The notes under the pieces were generated by a model. It had not been told where the DNA came from. It searched no databases and saw nothing but the letters and a program-made list of their open reading frames with translations. 58,701 nucleotides of DNA from Brochothrix campestris FSL F6-1037 (GTDB lineage: Bacteria; Bacillota; Bacilli; Lactobacillales; Listeriaceae), in the NCBI RefSeq assembly GCF_000525915.1, contig NZ_AODH01000010.1, forward strand, positions 1 to 58,701. Direction: 5' to 3'. The translations under genes and the position numbers were made by a program. Positions 49,677-58,701 of the stretch are shown here, piece by piece; within the stretch, counting starts at the first letter, position 1; the number at the start of each line of letters is the position of its first letter.

Positions 49677-50630
49677 TTATTCTCCTTTAAATGCTTTTCG
49701 CATCTTATCAAAGAAACCATCGTTGCTGTTATCACCTTCTGTTGCTTTCGCGTAATCTTTCACAGCCTTACGTTGGGCATCGTTCATTTTTTGCGGTACG
49801 ACTACACGCACTTGAATGTGTTGATCGCCGTGTCCGGTACGTTGGAGGCGCGGTGCCCCTTTGCCTCGGAGACGGAAGTTAGTGCCATTTTGTGTCCCAG
49901 CAGGTACTTTTAAGCGCACTTTACCATGTAAGGTTGGCACTTCAATTTCAGCACCGAGCGCGGCTTGCGCAAATGTAATCGGTACTTCAGCGTAAATATC
50001 ATCGCCATGACGTTCAAAGAACTCATCGGGAATAATATCAAACACGACATATAAGTCACCATTTGGTCCGCCATTGTAACCAGCAGCCCCTTGGTTTGAA
50101 ACGCGCATTTGTTGCCCGTCATCGACACCAGCAGGTACTTTTAGTTTTAATTTTTTCACTTTTGTCACACGTTCATTCGTTTTTTCGTCAATTTCTTCAC
50201 GACGGAAACTAATTTCAATTTCTTTACCGAAAATTGCTTCACGGAATTTCAAACGCATCGTGTATTGCATGTCCTGTCCTGCGCGCGGTGCATTCGGGTC
50301 ACGACGTCGGCCACCACCAAAGAAACTTTCAAAAATGTCTTCAAAGCCACCGCCGCCAAAGCCGCCACCACTAAAGCCACCACCGAAACCACCGCCACCA
50401 AAGCCAGCGTTCGGGTCAGCGTGCCCAAAACGGTCAAAATGAGCTTTTTTATCCTCATCACCTAAAATATCGTAAGCATCTGATATTTCTTGGTATTTTG
50501 CTTTGGCACTCTCTTCTTTGTTAATATCTGGATGATATTGTTTTGAAAGTTTACGGTATGCCTTTTTAATCTCTTGTGCCGTTGCAGACTTACTAACGCC
50601 TAAAACGTCATATGGATCTTTATTTGCCAT
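49677..50630 (-). CDS. dnaJ: Chaperone DnaJ lacking the zinc-finger domain
   Basis: DnaK co-chaperone, 317 residues. J domain 5-70 with HPD at 33-35, Gly/Phe region ~75-105, then the C-terminal beta domains ([57 protein letters not shown]). Canonical Firmicute DnaJ (~375 residues) has four CxxCxGxG repeats here; this protein has none and no cysteines. They are replaced by a linker of about 15 residues ([14 protein letters not shown], 147-160). The frame is intact and both joins are clean, so this is a real domain loss, not a frameshift. GGGAGTGACATTAAA precedes the ATG. Confidence 0.93.
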   Translation of the reverse strand: MANKDPYDVLGVSKSATAQEIKKAYRKLSKQYHPDINKEESAKAKYQEISDAYDILGDEDKKAHFDRFGHADPNAGFGGGGFGGGFSGGGFGGGGFEDIFESFFGGGRRRDPNAPRAGQDMQYTMRLKFREAIFGKEIEISFRREEIDEKTNERVTKVKKLKLKVPAGVDDGQQMRVSNQGAAGYNGGPNGDLYVVFDIIPDEFFERHGDDIYAEVPITFAQAALGAEIEVPTLHGKVRLKVPAGTQNGTNFRLRGKGAPRLQRTGHGDQHIQVRVVVPQKMNDAQRKAVKDYAKATEGDNSNDGFFDKMRKAFKGE

Positions 50631-50703
50631 TTTAATGTCACTCCCTGTTTAACTCGTATTGGTTTACTTTATCATTTACTGCCCAAATAGGCTAGTTACA
50701 AAT

Positions 50704-50740
50704 AAAAGGCCATCGTCACAAACTGCGGACATGGCCTTTT
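50704..50740 (-). terminator. Terminator between dnaK and dnaJ
   Basis: 10-bp stem AAAAGGCCAT / ATGGCCTTTT with a 17-base loop; TTTTATTTGT follows on the minus strand. It would cut dnaJ transcription relative to dnaK. Confidence 0.85.
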
Positions 50741-50759
50741 ATTCTGACGATTAGATTAC

Positions 50760-52629
<1,870 letters not shown>

Positions 52630-52643
52630 TTATCTGCACGTGT

Positions 52644-53192
52644 TTATTGGTTAACTTTAACCATGGCAGGTCGGATAACACGCTCTTTTAAGCGGTATCC
52701 TTTTTGTAATTCGGCAGTAACGACATTGCTTTCAAAGGCGTCGTCGCTATCTTGCATAACAGCTTGATGAATGTTTGGATCAAACGCTTCACCAACAGTT
52801 GCGATGACTTCTAAGCCTTCCGCTTCTAATGCTGTTATTAATTGGCGTTGGACAATTTCAATTCCTTCAAGGAATGATTTCGTATCTTCCCCCGCCAAGT
52901 CTGTCGCCATTGCCCGTTCAAAGTTATCTAAGACTGGCAATAATTTTTCAATCACCGCTTGCGAACGAAACTTCGCAGCGCTTTGTGCTTCGATTTTTTG
53001 ACGACGTCGACTGTTATCAAAGTCAGCTTGTAAACGTAAGTAACGTGTTTCAAGCGCGTCATATTTGGCTGTTAGTTGGTCAAGTTCAGATACTTCAACC
53101 ACTTCTTCTTCGGTTGTTTCAACTGCCTCTTCAACCGTTTCATTTGTTTCAGTTACTTCTTCAACCTTATCTGACTTCACTTCTTCGCTCAC
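52644..53192 (-). CDS. grpE: Nucleotide exchange factor GrpE
   Basis: Releases ADP from DnaK. 182 residues: an acidic disordered N-terminus (VEEVTETNETVEEAVETTEE), a long coiled coil (LTAKYDALETRYLRLQADFDNSRRRQ) and the C-terminal beta domain (VGEAFDPNIHQAVMQ, KGYRLKERVIRPAMVKV). Start codon is GTG with GAGGGAATAAT before it. 17 bp after hrcA, 57 bp before dnaK. Confidence 0.96.
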   Translation of the reverse strand: MSEEVKSDKVEEVTETNETVEEAVETTEEEVVEVSELDQLTAKYDALETRYLRLQADFDNSRRRQKIEAQSAAKFRSQAVIEKLLPVLDNFERAMATDLAGEDTKSFLEGIEIVQRQLITALEAEGLEVIATVGEAFDPNIHQAVMQDSDDAFESNVVTAELQKGYRLKERVIRPAMVKVNQ

Positions 53193-53209
53193 ATTATTCC
53201 CTCACTTTA

Positions 53210-54250
53210 TCAGTTTATATTTCCCTCATCATAACGTGTTGTTAAAAAGCGGGATAAATCTTTACTCACCTCATCAATCACTTGAATCGAATGATCGTAC
53301 GACATACGTGTTGGTCCTAGCAAGGCAATCACACCTGCCTTTTGGTTATCAACCTTGTATGTGCTTGTTATCAAGCTGAAATCTTTAAACAAGTCGTTAG
53401 AAATCTCTTCACCGATCATCACGTTGATACCTTCAGGCACATCGTTGACGAGTTCAAAAACATCATCGCGTTGCTCGAGTAATTTAATCACATCGCGAAT
53501 TTGGGCGGTTTGACTAAATTCAGGTTGATTTAAAATATGCGATTGTCCCGAAAAGACAATTTTTTCTTGAGGTGTTTGATGAAACACGTTTTGCAATAAT
53601 TGTTGAATCGCATCAAATTCGTTCGTTTGTTGTTTTAATAACTGATTGACTTCTCGCGGTAGTCTCATTTTTATATCTGATAATGGTAGGTTCACCAGTT
53701 TATCATTTAAAATATTCACGACCCGTTCAATATCAGTCGGTGAAACGGCTGCTTCAAGCGTAAATCGATGATTCTCTACATGACCACTTGTTGTAACTAA
53801 AATCGCAACAACCTGTCGTTCACCAATTGGAATCAACTGAAAACTCGCCAGGCGATTCAATTGTAAATTAGGACCAAGTACAATCGCCGTGTAGTTCGTT
53901 AAATCAGCTAAAATCGTTGCTGATTTACGAATCAGCTCTTCCATTTCAACATAATCATGAGTGAAAAGTTGCTGAATGACTTGCATATCAGTCGGGTGAA
54001 TGGCCATCTTACCAACAAGAAAGTCCACGTAGTAGCGATACCCTTGTTCAGATGGGACGCGTCCTGATGACGAATGTGTCTTTTCGATAAAACCTTGTTG
54101 TTCTAAAATACCCATTTCGTTACGAATCGTCGCTGAACTAAATGGCAATTGACCTTCTTTCACTAATGAGCTTGAGCCAATCGGTTTTGCCGTTCCAATG
54201 TAGTTGCGGACAATGGTTTTCAGTATCAGTAGCTGTCTTTCTGATAACAT
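53210..54250 (-). CDS. hrcA: Heat-inducible transcription repressor HrcA
   Basis: Represses class I heat-shock genes by binding CIRCE. 346 residues. N-terminal winged helix (LSERQLLILKTIVRNYIGTAKPIGSSSLV ... SSATIRNEMGILEQQGFIEKTHSSSGRVPS) is diagnostic, followed by the GAF-like inserted dimerisation domain. AGGAGTGATGCTAA precedes the ATG. First gene of hrcA-grpE-dnaK-dnaJ, with a CIRCE operator 16 bp upstream. Confidence 0.96.
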   Translation of the reverse strand: MLSERQLLILKTIVRNYIGTAKPIGSSSLVKEGQLPFSSATIRNEMGILEQQGFIEKTHSSSGRVPSEQGYRYYVDFLVGKMAIHPTDMQVIQQLFTHDYVEMEELIRKSATILADLTNYTAIVLGPNLQLNRLASFQLIPIGERQVVAILVTTSGHVENHRFTLEAAVSPTDIERVVNILNDKLVNLPLSDIKMRLPREVNQLLKQQTNEFDAIQQLLQNVFHQTPQEKIVFSGQSHILNQPEFSQTAQIRDVIKLLEQRDDVFELVNDVPEGINVMIGEEISNDLFKDFSLITSTYKVDNQKAGVIALLGPTRMSYDHSIQVIDEVSKDLSRFLTTRYDEGNIN

Positions 54251-54265
54251 TTAGCATCACTCCTT

Positions 54266-54292
54266 TTAGCACTCTGATCGTTCAAGTGCTAA
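54266..54292. promoter_or_regulatory. CIRCE operator of the hrcA operon
   Basis: TTAGCACTC-N9-AAGTGCTAA, the HrcA target; the second arm differs at one base from the perfect GAGTGCTAA. Lies between the promoter at 54303-54331 and the hrcA start. Confidence 0.96.
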
Positions 54293-54302
54293 CTACATTC
54301 TT

Positions 54303-54331
54303 AATTTAACAAATAAGTCAGAACATGTCAA
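54303..54331 (-). promoter_or_regulatory. SigA promoter of the hrcA operon
   Basis: Minus strand TTGACA (54331-54326), exact 17-base spacer, TAAATT (54308-54303). Perfect -35 and optimal spacing, just upstream of CIRCE. Confidence 0.9.
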
Positions 54332-54382
54332 TAACTTACACTCGAAAAATGACCTTTTTTGACCAATATTTTTTCAGTCCTC

Positions 54383-54414
54383 AAAAACCGCCTCTCAACT
54401 GTTTGAAAAGCGGT
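54383..54414 (-). terminator. Terminator after the small membrane protein gene
   Basis: Minus strand ACCGC ... GCGGT with an inner wobble-paired stem (TTTTCAA / TTGAGAG), then TTTTT. Separates the 54464 gene from the hrcA promoter. Confidence 0.75.
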
Positions 54415-54463
54415 CATTTTATTCGGGCAGTTTGTATAGCTAACAGCTGTACTTGCAAGTTTG

Positions 54464-54688
54464 TTAATTCATATCATCTAAAAAGGCCACCATTTTTTGC
54501 ATTATATATATGACGATAATCGTTGTGAAATAACTAGCGATGATTAGTTCGCCTATGATAATGAAACGTTTAGGCAGCTTGAACAATAGCAGTAGTGCTA
54601 ATAGTAGACTTAATAGCAGCGTTATAAAAAAATGTGGCCACACCTTAAGCGCGGTCGGACGTTCCGACGTTGTTTGTTTTTTCACCAT
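54464..54688 (-). CDS. Small membrane protein of unknown function
   Basis: 74 residues with two membrane helices (FFITLLLSLLLALLLLF and IIIGELIIASYFTTIIVIYIM), basic N-terminus and acidic C-terminal end. Not recognised. AGGAGGA at good spacing before the ATG, a following terminator and hydrophobic design support a real gene. Lies alone between hemW and hrcA. Confidence 0.7.
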   Translation of the reverse strand: MVKKQTTSERPTALKVWPHFFITLLLSLLLALLLLFKLPKRFIIIGELIIASYFTTIIVIYIMQKMVAFLDDMN

Positions 54689-54780
54689 CGGTGCTCCTCC
54701 TCATTAACACGTTTTGTTTTGCTAGCCTCTCTTTTTAACTTAGCTATTTGACGACCGTGCTGTCAAATGAGTAGGCAGCG

Positions 54781-54840
54781 AAAAAGACACTTAGAGGGCG
54801 CACAACATCTGTGTTTGTGCACGTAACTAAGTGTCTTTTT
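54781..54840. terminator. Terminator after hemW
   Basis: 14-base arms AAAAAGACACTTAG / CTAAGTGTCTTTTT with an inner GCACA / TGTGC stem. T runs on both strands; it serves hemW on the minus strand. Confidence 0.9.
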
Positions 54841-54848
54841 GCTGGTTG

Positions 54849-55992
54849 TTACTCTCGTTCAAATAAAAAATCACGAAAGACGACATTTCCTAAAAAGCGA
54901 CCTTGTCGGGTTAGTTTAACAAAACCATCTTCGTGTGCCATTAAACCTTTCGCCACAAAACGCGCAATCGGTTCGTGGTAAATATCAAACATATTTTGAC
55001 CAAACTTCTCTTTAAAATGCGACACCGATACACCTTGCACCCGACGCAGACCGAGAAACATTTCTTCCTCAATATGTTCTTGTAAGGCTAGTTCCTTTGT
55101 TTGAAAAGTTGGTAATTGACCATTTTCAAGTGGTGTCATGTATTTTTTTAGCGGACCGGCATTCGCATAACGAACATCCCCTAAAAAGCCATGAGCACCC
55201 GCACCAAAGCCATAATACTGTTCATTGGCCCAGTACGTAATGTTATGACGACTTTCATAACCTGGCTTACAAAAGTTACTAATCTCATATTGGTTGCGGC
55301 CATGGGCAGCCATTGTGTCCATTAAATAACCGTACATATTGGCTTCGGCATCCTGCCCTGGCAAGATGAGCTTGCCTTTTTGCATGAGGTTATAAAAAAT
55401 CGTTTTCGGTTCGACGATTAGTGAATAGGCCGAGTAATGCGGGAGATCAAGCGCTAACGCTTTTGTGAGCGTGTCTTTGAAATCCGCCTCGGTTTGACCC
55501 GGCAAACTAAAAATCAAGTCGATAGAAATATTTTCGAAACCGACAGCATGAGCGTTATCAACTGATTGATACACATCAGCCACCGTATGAATCCGTCCGA
55601 TTTTTTTCAACAAATCTTGATTAAAGCTTTGTACCCCCATACTAAGGCGGTTGACACCGTGTTGATGCATCACCGCTAATTTTTCAATCGATAAATCACC
55701 GGGATTTGCTTCAAATGAAAATTCACCCGTTGCTTCATCATAAGGCAGTAGCTCACGGATACCACGACATAACTTATCGAGTTGGTTTGGCGTCAACGTT
55801 GTCGGTGTTCCACCGCCAACAAAAATTGTTTCAACATGATCGACTGGTGTTTGCTCAAGTCGCATTTTCATTTCTAACAACAACGTATCAATGTAACGAT
55901 CAACGGGTTGCCCTTCTAAAAAAAACTTTGTTAAAGTCACAGTAATAACAAATGTGCTCACAAAATGGGATGTGTATATAAACGGCTGTCAT
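54849..55992 (-). CDS. hemW: HemW (HemN-like radical SAM heme chaperone), frameshifted at the N-terminus
   Basis: Radical SAM protein, now regarded as a heme chaperone, not coproporphyrinogen dehydrogenase. In the corrected N-terminus (ATG 55992, GGAAGG upstream) MTAVYIHIPF is followed by the CxxxCxxC cluster motif CEHICYYC (Cys 11, 15, 18). An A8 run at 55918-55925 is one too long; with seven it reads NKVFLEGQPVDRY and continues VETIFVGGGTPTTL, FSFEANPGDLS, NRLSMGVQSFN. 380 residues. Without correction the Fe-S motif would be lost, leaving an inactive protein. Confidence 0.94.
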
Positions 55993-56423
55993 AATTGGCC
56001 TTCCTTTCTTACTTAACGCTTTTCATTTTACGTGAAGCGGAGGCTTAATTCAAGTCGGTCGTTTAAAACAATCAGTTAGACTACGTTTTTATCCATGCAA
56101 CGACGTTAGACTTTGCTTCTTCTTCATTGACCTTAATTTATTTTAAAAATCTATTTTTAATCCGTTGTTCTAGTTTAGTCATTTTGAGTTCGACACTTTC
56201 TTTCAATTGTTTGTTCGATTTTTATTACCCGCATATTTCGCCGTTTTTATTTCTTCAAAAGGTAGCATTTTCTTCATGTTTTTTTCACATTCACTTGTTA
56301 TATTTAATGAGTAAACCAAATGAAGTGGCAGTTTTTGCTCCTATCATTATTATTGTTCTTTTTTTTTCTTTTACTAAGTGCTGAGCCTTGTCACTCAGTC
56401 GCTTAACAGTTTCTCCCTTTTTC

Positions 56424-56452
56424 ACCAGTCGCTGTCAACGACTGGTTTTTTT
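56424..56452 (+). terminator. Plus-strand terminator with no obvious gene before it
   Basis: Perfect 8-bp stem ACCAGTCG / CGACTGGT, 7-base loop, followed on the plus strand by TTTTTT. No recognised plus-strand gene precedes it; it may end a small RNA or a decayed gene. Confidence 0.8.
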
Positions 56453-56473
56453 ATTCCTTTCAATTTTCAGCAC

Positions 56474-56519
56474 AAAAAAAGCAGGTACTTCACCCGCTAA
56501 CGGAATGAAATACCTGCTT
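56474..56519 (-). terminator. Terminator after gnd
   Basis: Minus strand AAGCAGGTATTTC ... GAAGTACCTGCTT (one mismatch), then TTTTTTT. Confidence 0.92.
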
Positions 56520-56536
56520 CAGTTGTAGAAAAATGC

Positions 56537-57952
56537 TTATTTGTCCATCCATTCAGTATGGAAAGTACCTTCTTTATCTGTACGTTCGTAAGTGTGAGCA
56601 CCGAAGTAATCACGTTGCGCTTGGATAAGGTTCGCTGGTAATGTTTCTGTACGGTAACTATCGTAGTAAGAAACAGCAGCCGAGAATGTTGGTACCGGAA
56701 TACCCGCTTTAACAGCTGTTGCCACAACATCACGCAATGCTTCTTGGTAGTTGTCAGCAATATCTTTAAAGTAAGGATCTAAGAACAAGTTTTTAAGTTC
56801 TGGTGCTTTATTAAAGGCATCCGTAATTTTTTGTAAGAAGCGAGCACGGATGATGCAACCTGCACGGAAGATTTTAGCAATCTCACCGAAGTTTAAGTCC
56901 CAGTTGTTTTCATCTGATGCCATTCGCATTTGAGCAAAACCTTGTGCATATGACGCAATTTTACTTAAGTACAATGCACGACGAACCGCTTCAATGACAG
57001 CTTCTTTATCGCCTGTAAACGGTACTTTAGCAGGACCAGTTAAGACTTTACTTGCTGCCACACGTTCTTCTTTTAAAGCCGAAATGTAACGAGCAAAGAC
57101 AGATTCAGTAATAAGTGGTAATGGTGTCCCTAAATCTAATGCGCTTTGGCTTGTCCATTTACCAGTCCCTTTGTTACCTGCACGGTCTAATATAACATCA
57201 ACCAATGGTAAGCCTGTTTCTTCGTCTTTTTTCTTCAAGATATCTTTTGTGATATCGATTAAATAACTGTCTAATTCGCCAGTGTTCCAATCTTCAAACA
57301 CGTCAGCTAATTCGTCATGTGATAAACCAACATGATGTTTGAGTAATGCATACGCTTCAGCAATTAATTGCATATCACCATATTCGATACCGTTATGTAC
57401 CATTTTGACATAATGACCCGCACCATCCGCACCAATATAAGCCACACATGGTTCGCCATCTTCAGCACGAGCAGCAATTTCTTTAAGGATTGGAGCAACT
57501 AATTCATACGCTTCTTTTTGTCCCCCAGGCATGATTGCAGGCCCTTTAAGCGCGCCTTCTTCACCACCAGAAACGCCAGTACCAATAAAGTTGAATCCTT
57601 CAGCGCTTAATTCAGCGTTACGACGGATTGTATCTTCGTAAAATGTGTTACCACCATCGATTAAAATATCACCTTTAGCTAAGAAAGGTTTAAGTGAATC
57701 AATTGTTTTATCTGTTGCAACGCCGGCTTTAACCATTAACAAAATACGACGTGGTGATTCAAGTGAGTTAACAAATTCTTCGACTGTGTAATAAGGTACT
57801 AAGTTTTTGTCAGAATGATCTTTCATAACATCTTCTGTTTTTGAAGCTGAACGGTTGAAAATAGAAACCGAATGACCTCGACTTTCAATGTTTAACGCAA
57901 GGTTTTTGCCCATTACGCCCATTCCAATAACACCAATTTGTTGTTTGCTCAT
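56537..57952 (-). CDS. gnd: 6-phosphogluconate dehydrogenase, decarboxylating
   Basis: Oxidises 6-phosphogluconate to ribulose-5-phosphate and CO2 in the pentose phosphate pathway. NADP motif [49 protein letters not shown], the catalytic Lys segment [20 protein letters not shown], and [22 protein letters not shown]. 471 residues, full length. Single-gene transcript, with GGACGCG upstream of the ATG and a terminator behind. Confidence 0.97.
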   Translation of the reverse strand: MSKQQIGVIGMGVMGKNLALNIESRGHSVSIFNRSASKTEDVMKDHSDKNLVPYYTVEEFVNSLESPRRILLMVKAGVATDKTIDSLKPFLAKGDILIDGGNTFYEDTIRRNAELSAEGFNFIGTGVSGGEEGALKGPAIMPGGQKEAYELVAPILKEIAARAEDGEPCVAYIGADGAGHYVKMVHNGIEYGDMQLIAEAYALLKHHVGLSHDELADVFEDWNTGELDSYLIDITKDILKKKDEETGLPLVDVILDRAGNKGTGKWTSQSALDLGTPLPLITESVFARYISALKEERVAASKVLTGPAKVPFTGDKEAVIEAVRRALYLSKIASYAQGFAQMRMASDENNWDLNFGEIAKIFRAGCIIRARFLQKITDAFNKAPELKNLFLDPYFKDIADNYQEALRDVVATAVKAGIPVPTFSAAVSYYDSYRTETLPANLIQAQRDYFGAHTYERTDKEGTFHTEWMDK

Positions 57953-58353
57953 ATTTTACGCGTCCTTCCAATTCATGAATTTTATGGATACTTTTGCTAA
58001 CGTGATGCTATGTTAACATTGGCTCTACCGTATCATCATATCAAAAGATGAGCCTTTCTTCAATCATCTGCTATGCGATACTTCACTTTATTTTTATAAA
58101 TAGTAAGCGTTTTACTAAATGCAGTTGTTCCATCCCGTTCTTTAACTGTCATGGCTCTAAGACATTATCGTCATGATGATTAAAATATATAGTAATTGTT
58201 ATGCAAGAACACTCGGTCCTACAACAATTAATCCCAACACTTTGTTGTATCAACCATCGCTTATAGCTTGTAATTTAATACGTTTCAGCTACAATTAAGA
58301 TAGGTTCATGTCATCTCATTGTACGTATCGAATAATTAGCTAAAGGAGTTTTT
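57953..58353. other. Divergent intergenic region between gnd and the Prli42-like gene
   Basis: 401 bp, AT-rich, without an ORF of note. It must hold the gnd promoter; a candidate promoter for the Prli42-like gene is at 58268-58295. Nothing else was recognised. Confidence 0.5.
58268..58295 (+). promoter_or_regulatory. Candidate promoter of the Prli42-like gene
   Basis: TTGTAA (58268-58273), 16-base spacer, TACAAT (58290-58295), about 58 bp before the ATG. Confidence 0.5.
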
Positions 58354-58452
58354 ATGTTGGGTTCTAATAAAATGGTCAAAATTGTCGTTTATGTCTTAAT
58401 TATCGTACTCGTCTTATCGTCACTCTTGAGCAGTGCTTTATTCTTCTTCTAA
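58354..58452 (+). CDS. prli42: Prli42-like stressosome-associated miniprotein
   Basis: 32 residues: basic start MLGSNKMVKI, then one membrane helix (VVYVLIIVLVLSSLLSSALF) and no further domain. Size, N-terminal Lys residues, single helix and a place next to gnd fit Prli42, the membrane miniprotein that anchors the stressosome in Listeria. AAAGGAG five bases before the ATG supports translation. Too short for a firm homology call by eye; position and pattern carry the case. Confidence 0.75.
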   Translation: MLGSNKMVKIVVYVLIIVLVLSSLLSSALFFF

Positions 58453-58701
58453 ATAACGAACAAAAAAGGTGCTATAATTTATGGTGTTGGTGAATTTTCA
58501 CTGATGCCTATTTTTTCGCAAAAAAATAGCTGCATTTTCAAAATCCCTATAATATTAAGTCATCACAACAAATTTATAAGCGGGATTCGACAATGTCAGC
58601 TATCACTTGTAATAATATCGCAAATCCCTCTGGAATTACAGATGAAACTATTTCTTTTCCAAAAACATGGTGTTTAACTCAGTTAATTAAAGGTGTTTTA
58701 A
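58453..58701. other. Right-end region with AT-rich hairpin and a possible partial ORF
   Basis: Contains a hairpin CTATTTTTT-CGC-AAAAAAATAG at about 58508-58529 and a TATAAT near 58548. From ATG 58593 a frame stays open to the window edge (starts MSAITCNNIANPSG), but its ribosome site is weak and it is not recognised. Confidence 0.3.

Larger units (their letters stand above)
55993..56536. other. Large intergenic region between hemW and gnd
   Basis: 544 bp without a convincing gene. Contains a plus-strand terminator (56424-56452) and the gnd terminator (56474-56519). The minus strand shows traces of a decayed reading frame (for example MIGAKTATSFGLLI, then frame changes). An 85-codon plus-strand frame exists at 56127-56384 but has no ribosome site. 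Confidence 0.5.

Noticed and set aside
50249..50465. Gly/Ala or Pro/Lys-rich ORFs on both strands in dnaJ
   Set aside because: Artefacts of the repetitive Gly/Phe codons of the DnaJ linker.
56127..56384. 85-codon plus-strand hydrophobic ORF before the orphan terminator
   Set aside because: No ribosome site, codon content looks like translated T-rich noncoding DNA, and no family resemblance; kept only as a note to the small RNA idea.

Overview
The window is a chromosomal segment of a low-GC Gram-positive bacterium (Bacillota, Bacillales). Nearly all genes are on the minus strand. They follow the conserved Bacillus/Listeria order ypiA-aroA-tyrA-aroH-aroB-aroC-ndk-hepT-menG-hepS-folE-hup-gpsA-der-rpsA-cmk-(LysM)-recQ-ypbB-fer-ribU ... 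resE-resD-rluB-scpB-scpA-lysA-punA-xerD-fur, then era-cdd-dgkA-ybeY-pgpH-phoH-floA-nfeD-yqeY-rpsU-rsmE-prmA-dnaJ-dnaK-grpE-hrcA-hemW, and finally gnd. Three traits point to Listeriaceae, and I favour a Brochothrix-like organism: resDE without resABC, no sporulation genes, and a Prli42-like 32-residue protein next to gnd. The genus is an inference from gene order, not from a database search.

Layout. 1-890: decayed IS3-type transposase. 937-3853: two inverted copies of a ~52-bp repeat flanking a zinc peptidase gene, ypiB and ypiA. 3894-12611: shikimate/tyrosine, menaquinone side chain and folate genes. 12848-18606: hup, gpsA, der, rpsA, cmk and a LysM protein. 18703-22387: recQ, ypbB, ferredoxin and a riboflavin transporter under an FMN riboswitch. 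22470-25706: accessory island with an Xre-type membrane regulator and a broken lactococcin-972-type ABC transporter. 25832-34753: thioesterase, resDE, rluB-scpBA, lysA, punA, xerD, fur. 34899-37425: nudF and the plus-strand xpaC-telA pair. 37591-47970: era to prmA. 48232-49591: broken LPXTG surface protein. 49677-54250: the HrcA/CIRCE heat-shock operon. 54464-58701: a small membrane protein, hemW, gnd and the Prli42-like protein.

How it works together. Chorismate made by aroA/aroB/aroC feeds tyrosine (aroH, tyrA) and, with HepS/HepT/MenG, menaquinone. ResDE is the respiratory redox sensor. Riboflavin uptake is FMN-controlled, and protein folding is controlled by HrcA.

Two themes stand out. 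First, ten housekeeping genes (aroA, aroB, ndk, menG, folE, the LysM gene, cdd, pgpH, dnaK, hemW) are each broken by one +/-1 shift, nearly all in a homopolymer run. This looks like sequencing or assembly error, not decay. The ABC transporter, surface protein and transposase instead carry several lesions each, including substitutions to stop codons and a 7-bp tandem duplication, and look truly degenerate. Second, DnaJ in the main heat-shock operon has no zinc-finger domain although its reading frame is intact. No tRNA, rRNA, CRISPR array or phage module was recognised.
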